A stretch of 64,000 nt of DNA from Chitinophagaceae bacterium (lineage in GTDB: Bacteria > Bacteroidota > Bacteroidia > Chitinophagales > Chitinophagaceae), in assembly GCA_016786845.1 (NCBI GenBank), contig JAEUVB010000021.1:124001-188000 (forward strand), given 5' to 3'. Positions within the stretch are counted from its first letter, which is position 1. Each line of letters begins with the position of its first letter. Shown piece by piece: positions 9,445 to 20,200 of this stretch. The position numbers and the translations under genes were made by a program. The notes under the pieces are model-generated. The model was not told the origin of the DNA, did not search any database, and saw only the letters and a list, made by a program, of their open reading frames with translations.

Positions 9445-10668
9445 CTATTTTACGCGCAGCTCGATAGGTTTTTGGGCAGCTTTGTAAGCCGGGAACCATG
9501 CAGCCAATAATGAAATGAGAAATACAGTCGCCATGACCAACAAAAAATCAAGCAGTCGCATTTCTACCGGATAAGCATCAATTAAATAGGATCCGCCGCT
9601 ACCCAGCTTAATGATGCCAAAGGTTTTTTGTGCCCAGCAGATCAGCCATGCCAAAGCCATTCCGATGAGCGCTCCGCTCATGGAAATGAATAATCCTGTG
9701 GTGAGGAATAACCTTTGAACGCCCCCGTTTCGGATACCCATGGATTTGAGAATAGCGATATCCTTTTCTTTATCGATCACCAACATAGACAAAGAGCCTA
9801 TGATATTAAAAGAAGCAATGATCAACATCATGGTGAGTATGGCGAATACGGCCCAACGCTCAGAAGCCATAATAAAATAAAGCGTTTTGTTTTGTTCGTA
9901 TCGTGTTTCTGTTTTAAACGATGCAGGCAGCAGGCTCCGTAATTTCATGGCTACACGGTCTGCATCTGCATGCTCTTTTAACCTGATTTCTATGGCTGAA
10001 ATTCGTCCTTCTCTTCCACTCAAACTCTGTACAAAGCTCAGTGGAGCTATAGCATACTGATTGTCTATATCTTCCTGAAGCATAAAAACACCCTTCACCA
10101 TAAACAACAAATTGTTATAGGATTGCGTCAAATTGGTCTCCGACAAACTTTCTTCATTAAACGAATAACAACTCAGGGGCAACACAGATTCATCGTTGGC
10201 GCCTAATCGATTGGACAATCCTTTGCCAATGATCAATTCGGGCACTTCTTGCGTATCTGCAGAAAACATGGTACCATACTGTAAAGACTTTTGAATATGC
10301 GTGACGGTATCATAAAATTGATCCACACCTTTTAGCGTGGCAACGGCTTGATTTTCATCAAATGAATATAAAATTTTCTCTTCGAGTGTCTGACTAAAAT
10401 CCGCCACTTCATTCATTGCACGAATTTGATTCCACGGAATCGAATCTGCGGAAAAGGTTTTTCCAACTGTAGCGGCGACTCTGATATCGGGATAAAATCC
10501 GCTGTATAAATTCTTGATGAAAGATTCAAAACCATTGAATACAGAGAGCACTATAATCAGCGCAGCGGTACTTACGGCCATAGCACCCATGCTGACCCAT
10601 GAAATCATATTGATGGCACGGGTAGATTTTTTACCCTTGAAATATCGCCATGCAAATTGTAGAATCAT
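9445..10668 (-). CDS. LolC/LolE-family ABC transporter permease (FtsX-type)
   Basis: The product (about 407 residues) has one N-terminal membrane segment (about 23-45), a large periplasmic domain (about 50-260), and three C-terminal membrane segments. Those three lie in the FtsX domain (ILTMMLIIASFNIIGSLSMLVIDKEKDIAILKSMG). This is the layout of lipoprotein-releasing permeases. The start MILQFAWRYFKGKKS fits the family better than the longer reading frame from 10707. The ATPase partner (LolD) is not in the window, as is usual when the permease gene stands alone in Bacteroidota. It probably works in lipoprotein export from the inner membrane. It is divergent from the response regulator at 10809. 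Confidence 0.85.
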   Translation of the reverse strand: MILQFAWRYFKGKKSTRAINMISWVSMGAMAVSTAALIIVLSVFNGFESFIKNLYSGFYPDIRVAATVGKTFSADSIPWNQIRAMNEVADFSQTLEEKILYSFDENQAVATLKGVDQFYDTVTHIQKSLQYGTMFSADTQEVPELIIGKGLSNRLGANDESVLPLSCYSFNEESLSETNLTQSYNNLLFMVKGVFMLQEDIDNQYAIAPLSFVQSLSGREGRISAIEIRLKEHADADRVAMKLRSLLPASFKTETRYEQNKTLYFIMASERWAVFAILTMMLIIASFNIIGSLSMLVIDKEKDIAILKSMGIRNGGVQRLFLTTGLFISMSGALIGMALAWLICWAQKTFGIIKLGSGGSYLIDAYPVEMRLLDFLLVMATVFLISLLAAWFPAYKAAQKPIELRVK

Positions 10669-10782
10669 CAGGGGGTGAAAATACATTAAAAAGCGATGAT
10701 ACCGCAAGGATAGACTCCGGATGAATTTTGATTTTTAACATTCTTTTACACCCTTTCACATGGCTCAACCATACCCTTTCTC

Positions 10783-10790
10783 TAATTTTG
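10783..10790 (+). promoter_or_regulatory. Candidate Bacteroidota -7 element TAATTTTG
   Basis: The octamer TAATTTTG matches the Bacteroidota TAnnTTTG -7 consensus and lies 19 bp upstream of the ATG of the OmpR-type regulator. No convincing -33 TTTG was found. Confidence 0.4.
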
Positions 10791-10808
10791 AATTCAAACA
10801 CATACACC

Positions 10809-11525
10809 ATGGAAACTGTAAAATCAAAAATCCTGCTCGTTGAAGATGATACCAATTTTGGAGAAGTCCTGAAGAAATACCTTGAACTCAACAACTATTT
10901 TGTTGTTCTGGCAAGAGATGGGATTCTTGGACTGGCTTCTTTTCGTGAAGAAAGATTTGATCTCTGTATCCTGGATGTGATGATGCCTAATATGGATGGG
11001 TTTACCCTTGCCGATGAGATTCGCAAGCTCGATGCTGAAATTCCGTTATTCTTTTTAACTGCGAAAGGTTCAAAAGACGATATGCTGACAGGTTATAACC
11101 TCGGTGCTGACGACTATCTGACCAAACCCTTTGACAGCGAGATCCTCTTGCACAAAATTAAAGCCATGATCAAGCGGAATTCAGAGTCTCTAAATGCCTT
11201 GAGTGATGTCACCAAATTTACATTGGGTAAATATGAATATGACAGTGCTCTTCACCAATTGGTGATTGAGGGTAGACTCATACAATTATCCCCTAAAGAA
11301 AATTCATTACTGCAGGTCCTCTGTGAAAAAATGAATGATTTGTTGACCCGTGAAGAAGCCCTAAAAAGAGTATGGGGCAGTGATACCTATTTCAATGGTC
11401 GCAGTATGGATGTATTCATCGGGCGCCTGAGAAAATATCTCAAGGAAGATGAATCCGTGAATATCGTTACGCATAGCCGCCTTGGATTCAGACTAATGGT
11501 TCCGGAAGCCCAGCCTGCCAACTAA
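10809..11525 (+). CDS. OmpR/PhoB-family response regulator
   Basis: The 238-residue protein has an N-terminal receiver domain with the acidic pair (VEDD, residues 11-14), the phosphoacceptor Asp56 in LDVMMPNMDG, the conserved Thr84 and Lys106 (LTKPFD). Its C-terminal winged-helix DNA-binding domain spans about 135-235 (LSPKENSLLQVLCEKMNDLLTREE read with RSMDVFIGRLRKYLK). I set the start at METVKSK because the upstream in-frame extension contains no domain and overlaps the promoter region. No histidine kinase is adjacent, so it is an orphan regulator whose partner must lie elsewhere. It is divergent from the LolC/E-type permease. Confidence 0.92.
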   Translation: METVKSKILLVEDDTNFGEVLKKYLELNNYFVVLARDGILGLASFREERFDLCILDVMMPNMDGFTLADEIRKLDAEIPLFFLTAKGSKDDMLTGYNLGADDYLTKPFDSEILLHKIKAMIKRNSESLNALSDVTKFTLGKYEYDSALHQLVIEGRLIQLSPKENSLLQVLCEKMNDLLTREEALKRVWGSDTYFNGRSMDVFIGRLRKYLKEDESVNIVTHSRLGFRLMVPEAQPAN

Positions 11526-11619
11526 TACAACCAATCTCTAAGACTAAAAAATAGTCTATTTAGATTCATTATTTCATCCCGAGATATGAATGCCCTAACT
11601 TGCACCCAATCTTTACCAT

Positions 11620-13449
11620 ATGGGTTATTCATCTTTGGAGGAATGTTTGCTTGATTTGGAGAAGCACGGTCATTTGATACGGATCAAAGAAGAAGTAGAT
11701 CCTTATCTTGAAATGGCGGCTATACATCTTCGGGTACATGAAGCAGGAGGTCCGGCCATTTTATTTGAAAAAGTGAAGGGTAGTAAATTCCGGGCCGTAT
11801 CCAATCTTTTCGGCACTTTGGAGAGAAGTCATTTTATTTTCAGAAAGAATTTAGCGCAAGTACAACAGCTTATTGCACTTAAAAACAATCCCTTAAAAGC
11901 CCTCAAACACCCTATAGATCATTTTAGTTCAGGGCTCGCAGCTTTAAAAGCCATTCCGCTCAAAAACCCCTCATCAAAGCTGGTATTGTTTGAAGAAATT
12001 CAAATCAGTGATTTGCCGCTAATTCATCATTGGAAAAATGATGGCGGAGCTTTTGTAACGCTGCCGCAAGTCTATACAGAAGATCCGGATCAACCGGGCA
12101 TCATGCAGGCCAATTTGGGTATGTATCGGATCCAACTGACGGGCAATGAATACCAAACGGACCGGGAAATTGGATTGCATTATCAACTGCATCGGGGCAT
12201 AGGCGTACATCAAACTAAAGCGAACCGAAAGGGTATTCCACTCAAAGTAAGTTGTTTTGTGGGCGGACCACCGGCTCACAGTGTTGCTGCAGTTATGCCT
12301 TTACCAGAAGGCATGAGTGAAATGACATTTGCCGGTGTACTTGGGGATCGCCGATTTCGTTATACTTATGTCGATGGATATTGTATCAGCACAGATGCCG
12401 ATTTTGTCATCACCGGAGAGGTATACCCGGGCGAAGTCAAGCCCGAAGGTCCTTTTGGTGATCATTTGGGGTATTACAGTCTGCAACATCCCTTTCCATT
12501 GATGCGTGTGCATAAGGTTTATGCCCGAAAAAATGCGATTTGGCCATTCACCGTTGTAGGCAGACCACCGCAAGAAGATACCAGCTTTGGCCAACTCATT
12601 CATGAGATTTCAGGAAGTGCTTTACAGGCCGAAATACCGGGATTGAAGGAAGTCCATGCGGTGGATGCAGCGGGTGTACATCCTTTGCTTCTGGCCATTG
12701 GCAGTGAACGATATACACCTTATTTACAGACCCGTCAACCCGCAGAATTACTCACGATTGCGAATCATATACTCGGCACCGGACAATTGAGTCTGGCTAA
12801 ATTTTTATTCATTACTGCCGATGATACGCAAGTCCTTCACGCACATCATATCCCTGAATTTTTTCAATACATTCTGAAACGTCTGGATCAAAAACGTGAT
12901 CTCCATTTTTACACCCAAACCAGTATCGACACCCTGGATTATTCCGGAGACGGATTGAATACGGGTAGCAAAATAGTCATTGCAGCATATGGAGATGTGA
13001 TTCGGGAATTATGTACCACTGTACCTGATTGCTTACAAGAATGGAAGACGGTATGGGTGATGCCCGGCATTATCGCATTGCAATTACCTCCCTTCCGTGA
13101 CTATGAATATGCGAATCAGGAAGTCAGTTATTTATCTCAAAAATTATCTGCTCATTTGTCTGACCTGCATACCACCCCCATGATCATACTCTGCGATGAT
13201 GCTTCATTTGTAGCCGAAACATTGAATAATTTTTTATGGGTGAGTTTTACCCGCTGCAATCCATCTCACGATGTGCATGGCATTGAGGCATTTACTGAGA
13301 ATAAACATTGGGGATGTCGGGGTCCGGTATTGCTCGATGCACGTATCAAACCCCATCATGCACCGATATTGGAAAAAGATACAGTGGTAGAAAAAAGGAT
13401 AGAACACTTTTTTGATTCCAATGGCTCTCTCAAAAAACAGTTGCCATAA
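11620..13449 (+). CDS. UbiD-family decarboxylase
   Basis: The 609-residue product belongs to the UbiD decarboxylases, which use prenylated FMN to remove a carboxyl group from aromatic or unsaturated acids. The N-terminus (SLEECLLDLEKHGHLIRIKEEV) and the block with PEGPFGDHLGYYS around residues 275-287, which holds a conserved catalytic-site glutamate, are clear. At 609 residues it is longer than E. coli UbiD and fits the form common in Bacteroidota. That form is often placed in menaquinone or futalosine-pathway annotation, but its substrate here cannot be decided. A UbiX partner is not in the window. It starts at ATG 11620 and ends about 10 bp before the convergent NTF2-like gene. Confidence 0.88.
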   Translation: MGYSSLEECLLDLEKHGHLIRIKEEVDPYLEMAAIHLRVHEAGGPAILFEKVKGSKFRAVSNLFGTLERSHFIFRKNLAQVQQLIALKNNPLKALKHPIDHFSSGLAALKAIPLKNPSSKLVLFEEIQISDLPLIHHWKNDGGAFVTLPQVYTEDPDQPGIMQANLGMYRIQLTGNEYQTDREIGLHYQLHRGIGVHQTKANRKGIPLKVSCFVGGPPAHSVAAVMPLPEGMSEMTFAGVLGDRRFRYTYVDGYCISTDADFVITGEVYPGEVKPEGPFGDHLGYYSLQHPFPLMRVHKVYARKNAIWPFTVVGRPPQEDTSFGQLIHEISGSALQAEIPGLKEVHAVDAAGVHPLLLAIGSERYTPYLQTRQPAELLTIANHILGTGQLSLAKFLFITADDTQVLHAHHIPEFFQYILKRLDQKRDLHFYTQTSIDTLDYSGDGLNTGSKIVIAAYGDVIRELCTTVPDCLQEWKTVWVMPGIIALQLPPFRDYEYANQEVSYLSQKLSAHLSDLHTTPMIILCDDASFVAETLNNFLWVSFTRCNPSHDVHGIEAFTENKHWGCRGPVLLDARIKPHHAPILEKDTVVEKRIEHFFDSNGSLKKQLP

Positions 13450-13457
13450 GTCATGGG

Positions 13458-13820
13458 TCACACATAACTCACGGTCATTTTATAAATCTTCATTTCCTGA
13501 TTGAAATATAAAATCCCCATCGATGTAACCTGGTCGGTATCATTCATAAATCGAAGGATTAGTTTATAGTCTTCAAAGTTAACATCAAACAATTTGTATT
13601 TAAAGTAAGGGAATTTTTCACGTGTATATTCCCAATACAGCTTGAGTGTTTTTTTGCCTTGTAGTCGGCCATTCGATTCACTGATAAAAGCTTTAATATT
13701 ATTGGATATGATCTCAACATCTTCTGTAAAATACTGAAGAAATTCCTCCAGCACCATACTGTTCCAGTCAGTGACAATCTGACGCGCAAAGAGTTCCGCA
13801 TTCATACGGTTTCTAAACAT
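13458..13820 (-). CDS. SnoaL/NTF2-like small protein
   Basis: This 120-residue protein has the outline of the NTF2/SnoaL cone fold: two N-terminal helices (ELFARQIVTDWNSMVLEEFLQYF), the turn TEDVEIIS, a middle helix (TLKLYWEYTREKFPYF), and four strands ending in EMKIYKMTVSYV. Members may be enzymes or binding proteins, and the sequence shows no catalytic signature. Two in-frame ATGs (13820 and 13805) are possible starts. It is a single-gene unit, convergent with the ubiD-family gene. No function can be assigned. Confidence 0.65.
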   Translation of the reverse strand: MFRNRMNAELFARQIVTDWNSMVLEEFLQYFTEDVEIISNNIKAFISESNGRLQGKKTLKLYWEYTREKFPYFKYKLFDVNFEDYKLILRFMNDTDQVTSMGILYFNQEMKIYKMTVSYV

Positions 13821-13895
13821 ACCTAAAGATACGCGATAAATAATTACGAAAAATTGATTATCCGTATAGAATCATTCTATAGACTCAATAATCCT

Positions 13896-15620
13896 TTACT
13901 CAAACACCGCCTTCATCTCAACTTGTACAAATTCACTCAATTCCCTGACTGTTTCCGCCGAGAAATCAAATCGAATGCCTGCGGTTTTATATAGCTCAGG
14001 CAATGTTTGTGTATTGCCTTTGCTCAAAGCCAGCATGTAAAGGTCGAGCGTTTTTTCTTTGTCGGCTTTATACTGCTTCCACATGGCCAATGCTCCCAAT
14101 TGGGCAATACCATATTCGATATAATAGAATGGCACTTCAAATAAATGCAATTGCTTTTGCCAAAGAATAGCACGGTATGATTCCAGGCCATCCCACAAAA
14201 TATTTTTCGGTGAAAATTCTTGATGAATCTCGAGCCAGGCTGAAGTACGTTCTGCCACACTGTGGCCCGGATGAGTGTACAACCAATGTTGAAATTTGTC
14301 TATGGTTGCGATCCATGGGAAAATCGACAAGGCCCTTTCCAATTCTTCAGCTTTGGCTCTTTTGAGTTCGGCTTCATTCGTGTAAAATACGGGCCATTGG
14401 TCCATGCTGAATAATTCCATACTCATGCTGGCGAGTTCGGCCATCTCCATCGGATATTCCTTGAAGGCACTGAGCGACAAATCATGACTTAAAAAGGAAT
14501 GCAGGGCGTGTCCACCTTCATGCATCATGGTCACCACATCATCTGCAGTACCTGCTGCATTCATGAAAATGAAGGGGGCACCGGTTTCAGCCAAGGGGCA
14601 GTTATAACCTCCCGGAGCTTTCCCTTTACGACTATCCAAGTCAAATTGATTCAGGGCTTTCATTTTGCGCAAACAATCACCGAAGTATGGTCGCAGATTT
14701 GAAAATGCCTGAATGGATTTTTCCAGAAGTTCCTCTCCATTCTGAAAGGGCTCTAATGGTTTTTGTCCTTCCGGTTCTGCATCGACATCATAGGGCTTCA
14801 AATGATCGAGCCCCAATTGCTTCCGTTTGTGTTCGTAAAGTTGTTCGACGATGGGTGTAATAAATTGTTTGATGGAGTCGTGGAAATTTTCGCAATCCTT
14901 TACGCTGTAATCGAAGCGGCCGAGTTCTTCAAATTTATAATCTCTGTAATTTTGAAAACCTGCATTCAAGGCTACCTGATGCCTTTTGGCCAACAGTTCA
15001 TCGAAAAGTTTATTGAGCTCATCTTCATCCTGTTTTCTTCTTTCGTTGACTTTGGTATATACGTCCAATCGTTTGTTTCGATCGCTGAGCATTAGAAATT
15101 TAGCAGCTTGTTGTAAAGTGTATTCCTTATCCTCTATCGTCACACTCATCTTACCTGTGATACTGCCGTAATGTTGAGCGAGTACATTGAGTTCGGCGCT
15201 GAGTTCGATATTTTTTTCATTAAACAATCGGATCTCTTTTTCTACGCCACGCAAATAGGTGTAATATAACTTCTGATCCAGTTCCTTCACAAAAGGACAG
15301 GCCATCATTTTTTTGTTCAGCGCATCGGCGTAAGGCTTGATCTTAGGCTCAATTTCCATACAGAAAAAGTTGAAGGCTTCTTCAAGAGATTTGTTCTCCG
15401 TGTCGCAGGTCATGCGGATCTGTCGCCAGCAAACATCTTCGCTGATGACAGCTTGCAATTCACTCGTATCCTTCATCCATTGTTCCAATGCTTGCAATGA
15501 ATCAAGGGGTCTTTGACTGAGTTCTTCAAAGTATGATTGCAGACTTTCCCAATTCACGATACTGAAATCGTGAGGTAAATAATGGCGAGTGATTTTTTGA
15601 ATATCGGCGTTGTGTTGCAT
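13896..15620 (-). CDS. M3 family oligoendopeptidase (PepF-like)
   Basis: The product, about 574 residues, is a cytoplasmic zinc metallopeptidase of family M3 that degrades short peptides. The zinc motif HEGGH is at residues 367-371 (MMHEGGHALHSFL) and the third ligand region MAELASMSMELF follows about 25 residues later. The N-terminal all-helical half is typical of oligoendopeptidase F. I chose the ATG at 15620 (MQHNADIQK) because the longer frame from 15686 adds a non-homologous hydrophobic stretch and would reach to within 12 bp of the next gene. It lies downstream of the GH3 gene on the same strand and may share its transcript. Confidence 0.9.
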   Translation of the reverse strand: MQHNADIQKITRHYLPHDFSIVNWESLQSYFEELSQRPLDSLQALEQWMKDTSELQAVISEDVCWRQIRMTCDTENKSLEEAFNFFCMEIEPKIKPYADALNKKMMACPFVKELDQKLYYTYLRGVEKEIRLFNEKNIELSAELNVLAQHYGSITGKMSVTIEDKEYTLQQAAKFLMLSDRNKRLDVYTKVNERRKQDEDELNKLFDELLAKRHQVALNAGFQNYRDYKFEELGRFDYSVKDCENFHDSIKQFITPIVEQLYEHKRKQLGLDHLKPYDVDAEPEGQKPLEPFQNGEELLEKSIQAFSNLRPYFGDCLRKMKALNQFDLDSRKGKAPGGYNCPLAETGAPFIFMNAAGTADDVVTMMHEGGHALHSFLSHDLSLSAFKEYPMEMAELASMSMELFSMDQWPVFYTNEAELKRAKAEELERALSIFPWIATIDKFQHWLYTHPGHSVAERTSAWLEIHQEFSPKNILWDGLESYRAILWQKQLHLFEVPFYYIEYGIAQLGALAMWKQYKADKEKTLDLYMLALSKGNTQTLPELYKTAGIRFDFSAETVRELSEFVQVEMKAVFE

Positions 15621-15697
15621 GTAAAATATTGTGGAGGCGAAGGTAAGGGAAAACATAGTTCTGTAATACAGACTATGGAAGTCCACGAAGGCATTTC

Positions 15698-17191
15698 TTA
15701 ATTTCGATACCCACTCAGCACATCCCCTATCTTCCGATCATTACTCAGCCTTGGCACTTTATTTTGTCCGCCCAATTTTCCAATACTCTTCATATAATCG
15801 ATGAAGGCATGCTTGCGTAATGGGGTCAACTTTAGTTTGGAAAGAATATTACCGCGAATCAGATCATCATAATAAATATTTTTTGACCGGAGTTGCTGAT
15901 CCAATTCCAGTGCGAAGGCTTGCAAGTCATTCGGTTCGTGTTCAAATTCCACAAACCACTCATGATAGCTCTGCCCTGCTTCCGAAGCAATGTAAGGCGC
16001 CACGGTAAACTCAATCGTTTGTACTGAAAATTTTTCGCTGGCTAAGCGCATGGCATGTTCCACTTCTTCGGCAATCACATGTTCCCCAAATGCTGAAATA
16101 AAATGTTTAATACGGCCTGTGACCACAATGCGATATGGATCCAGAGAAACAAATCGTATGGTATCGCCAATATTATAGGCCCATAGTCCGGCATTACTAC
16201 TGATGATGAGGGCATAATTCACCCCTGTCTTTACCTCGCCTAAAGTGAGTCGCGTGGGGTGTTCATTAAAAATTTCATCGGCCGGAACGAATTCATAAAA
16301 CATCCCTGCATTGGTAAGCAATAACAAACCTTCATGTTGTTGCGAATCTTGAAAAGCAAAAAAACCTTCGCTGGCCGGAAACGTTTCGATGGTATCGATT
16401 GCCCGACCTATGCTTTCAAACAGGCGAGCCTTATAGGGTTCAAAGTTCACACCACCATGAACCAATAATGAAAATTCCGGAAACAGGTCACCCACCTTCT
16501 GGCCGGTTTTTTCCATCAGGCGGTCGAAATACATTTGCATCCATGGTGGAATGCCGCTGATGAGGGTCATATTTCTGCCCATGGTTTCCTGCACGATGGC
16601 ATCGAGTTTGGTTTCCCAATCCTCTATACAATTTGTAGCATATGAAGGCAATCTGTTTTTATGCAGATAAGCGGGTACATGATGATTGACTATACCGCTA
16701 AGTCTTCCGCTTTGTATACCATTAGTTGTTTCCAATTCAGGTGAACCGGACAAGAAAATCATTTGGCCATCAGCGAAGGCGGCATTACCTGTTTCTGCGA
16801 TATAACATAAAAGTGCATTTCGGGCAGCTTTAATATGATATGGAATGCTATCATGCGTGAGGGGTATATACTTGGCTCCACTGGTGGTTCCGCTCGTCTT
16901 AGCAAAGTACTGAGGTTTGCCGGACCAGAGGATATTGCTCTCTCCTTTCAACATGCGTTCGATATAGGGCTTGAAATCTTCGTAATCACGAATGGGAACA
17001 GCTTGTTGATATGAAGCATGATCCCTGATTTGATCGAAGTGATGATCCTTGCCGAATTGAGTATGGACAGCTTTAGCCGTCAGGCTTTTCAGCCACTTAT
17101 CCTGGTCGGCCACTGCATGTTGCATCCCATTACGGATAGATTGATAGACAAGCGATGCAAAGGGCTTTGCCAGCAGAGATTTAAAGGCCAT
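15698..17191 (-). CDS. GH3 family acyl-acid amido synthetase-like protein
   Basis: This protein of about 497 residues belongs to the GH3 superfamily of adenylate-forming enzymes, known from plant auxin conjugation but common in Bacteroidota. The ATP/AMP loop is visible as FAKTSGTTSGAKYIPLT (about residues 95-112), followed by FPASEGFFAFQ and VVTGRIKHFISAFGEHV, which match later adenylation motifs. Family members join acyl acids to amino acids; no bacterial substrate can be inferred from this sequence. The ATG at 17191 is preferred over a GTG two codons upstream. It lies just upstream of the M3 peptidase gene. Confidence 0.87.
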   Translation of the reverse strand: MAFKSLLAKPFASLVYQSIRNGMQHAVADQDKWLKSLTAKAVHTQFGKDHHFDQIRDHASYQQAVPIRDYEDFKPYIERMLKGESNILWSGKPQYFAKTSGTTSGAKYIPLTHDSIPYHIKAARNALLCYIAETGNAAFADGQMIFLSGSPELETTNGIQSGRLSGIVNHHVPAYLHKNRLPSYATNCIEDWETKLDAIVQETMGRNMTLISGIPPWMQMYFDRLMEKTGQKVGDLFPEFSLLVHGGVNFEPYKARLFESIGRAIDTIETFPASEGFFAFQDSQQHEGLLLLTNAGMFYEFVPADEIFNEHPTRLTLGEVKTGVNYALIISSNAGLWAYNIGDTIRFVSLDPYRIVVTGRIKHFISAFGEHVIAEEVEHAMRLASEKFSVQTIEFTVAPYIASEAGQSYHEWFVEFEHEPNDLQAFALELDQQLRSKNIYYDDLIRGNILSKLKLTPLRKHAFIDYMKSIGKLGGQNKVPRLSNDRKIGDVLSGYRN

Positions 17192-17270
17192 GGCCACAAA
17201 AATAAAAGAAAGAAAACAATATCGGGTTTAAAAAATCTCTAGAGACAATTCCGTTCCTTTCAAATTACGA

Positions 17271-20200
17271 TTAGGGCATAAAAGCGCCCACACCGATACT
17301 GGAATTTGGATCAAAAATATTAAAATCATCTCCATCTACACCTCCACTACCGTCAATGTCAGTACCTACATATCCTCCGTTTCCGGCTTGCATGTCGGCA
17401 CTGAGCAAAACAAAATCATCGCCGTCTATGCCTCCACTCTGGTCTATATCGCCGGAATAAAATGCCCATACCGTGGGTGAGCTACTCATTTGAATCATAT
17501 TATTTCCGTAGGCTTTGGTTTGTACATTACTGAAATCATAGCTTACGGTGGTGGCCATGAGGACAGGCAATGCACTCCATGTTTCAACGGTATTCCGATG
17601 TTTAACGGTGATATAATAGGTAGATCCGACTGCTGCTGCAGGGAATGTACAAGCCAAAGTTCCATTTGTTTGTAAAACCCCTTTGAAAGAATACTGCATA
17701 GCATAAGGAGAAGTAGCACTGTGCAGTTCAACCGTGAGGGTATCTACCAAATTCGCCAGTGGGTTGGTGATTACATTTTCATTAAACAGCACTTTTTGCA
17801 TGATTCCTCCGCCCATATAATAACCTTGAATAAAGCAGGTCAGGTTGAGCGTCATATTCGAACCGCAAGGATTTACTGTCATGGTGAGACTATTGGAATT
17901 GGCAGTTGCAGGTACGGCACAAGCTGCATTGGACGTGAGTATACAAGTAACGACCTGTCCGTTGGTTAATGAAGAAGTTATAAACGTCGGGCTATTCGTT
18001 CCGGCATTTACCCCATTCACTTTCCATTGATAGGAAGGTATAGAACCTCCGTTCACTGCGGAAGCGGTGAAGGTTGAGGAAGCTCCGCTACAAATGGTTG
18101 TGGTGGCTGTGCTGATACTGATCGATGGAACCAATATGGTATTTACCGTCATAGTAAGACTATTGGAATTCGCTGTTGCAGGCGAAGCACAAGCTGCATT
18201 GGAAGTGAGTGTACATGTAACCACTTGTCCGTTGGTTAATGCAGAGGTTGTAAACGTCGGGCTATTCGTTCCCGCATTGACCCCATTCACTTTCCATTGA
18301 TAGGAAGGTATAGAACCTCCGTTCACAGCGGAGGCGGTGAAGGTTGTGGAAGCTCCGCTACAAATGGTGGTCGTGGCAGTGCTGATACTGATTGATGGAA
18401 CCAATGTGGCATTTACCGTCATGGTAAGACTATTGGAATTCGCTGTTGCAGGCGAAGCACAAGCTGCATTGGAAGTGAGTGTACATGTAACCACTTGTCC
18501 GTTGGTTAATGCAGAGGTTGTAAACGTCGGGCTATTCGTTCCGGCATTTACCCCATTCACTTTCCATTGATAGGAAGGTATAGAACCTCCGTTCACTGCG
18601 GAAGCGGTGAAGGTTGAGGAAGCTCCGCTACAAATGGTTGTCGTGGCAGTGCTGATACTGATTGATGGAACCAATGTGGTATTTACCGTCATGGTAAGAC
18701 TATTGGAGTTCGCTGTTGCAGGCACGGCACAAGTGGCATTGGACGTGAGTGTACAAGTAACCACTTGTCCGTTGGTTAGTGCAGAGGTTGTAAACGTCGG
18801 GCTATTCGTTCCGGCATTTACCCCATTCACTTTCCATTGATAAGAAGGCGTAGAACCTCCGTTCACAGCGGAAGCGGTGAAGGTTGTGGAAGCTCCGCTA
18901 CAAATGGTTGTGGTGGCAGTGCTGATACTGATTGATGGAACCAATGTGGTATTTACCGTCATGGTGAGACTATTGGAATTGGCCGTGGTTGGCACGGCAC
19001 AAGTGGCATTGGACGTGAGTGTACATGTAACCACTTGTCCGTTTGTTAGTGCAGAGGTTGTAAACGTCGGGCTATTCGTTCCCGCATTGACCCCATTCAC
19101 TTTCCATTGATAGGATGGTGTAGAACCTCCGTTCACAGCAGTAGCGGTGAAGGTTGTGGAAGCTCCACTACAGATGGTGGTCGTGGCCGTTGAAATACTG
19201 ATTGCAGGAACTACCGAATTAGATACTGTGATATACCCATTTTGTGTGGTGGTATGTGAACCTCCTGCATTGGTAGACACGAGTGTGACGGCATAAGTTC
19301 CGGGGATATTATACGTCACTACAGGATTTGTTGCTGTGGATGTGGAAGGCGTTCCACCGGGGAAGGTCCAGCTATAACTGACCGGAGCACCCGTTGTGGT
19401 ATTGGTAAAGGTCACGCTCGTACCTGCGCACGGATTCAGTGGACTTCCGGTAAAGGAGGATGTGGGTGCACCTTTCACCATGATATTATCGAGGTACAAC
19501 TTGTTTCCATATCCGTTTCGATTTTGAAATTTCACCAATACATTTTGTCCGAGATATGCATTCAGGACCACAGAATCTGTTCGCCATTGAGCGGCGGTCG
19601 GTACAAAATTATTGCCTCCGCTACCGGCTGTAGAAAGCACGGTTCCTCCTTTTACATAACTCTGGGCATAGGTCGTTCCGCAATCATTGCTCACAAAAGC
19701 CTTGAGCGTATCGGAATATCCGGTAAATACCTGATAAGCTACATCGAAATAAAGTTTGGCACTGCTATATCCATTGAGACTAAACCGATAGGTGATGAGA
19801 TCATCCGTTTCGCCCGGCACATTCCAGGAATAGTTGTCGAACATCATCGAGTTAGCCGAATTGCCATAACCTCCGGCCAGATTGGTTTTAGCCCACGCCA
19901 CACCGCCTGTTCCGTTATCTATGTTCTGCCATCCTGTAGGCGGATTGATGGCCCCTTCAAAGCCCTCATTGACGAGCGTAGTGGAGCCATTGGTATTGAT
20001 AAAATTATTTTGGGTCAAGGTCTTACTGTTGGTACCGTCACTCACTGTAAGTGTCACATTATATATACCGTTGGCGGCATAGGTCACAACTGGATTAGTG
20101 GCGGTAGAACTGGAAGGTGTGCCACCCGGAAAAGACCAGGTTCGGCTCACCACATTCCCCGTCGACAGATCAGAAAAAGTCACTGCATTTCCGACACATG

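Noticed and set aside
17721..19110. Repeated 77-residue plus-strand frames inside the giant gene
   Set aside because: They are antisense shadows of the 270-bp repeats; the minus-strand frame has the signal peptide and domains.
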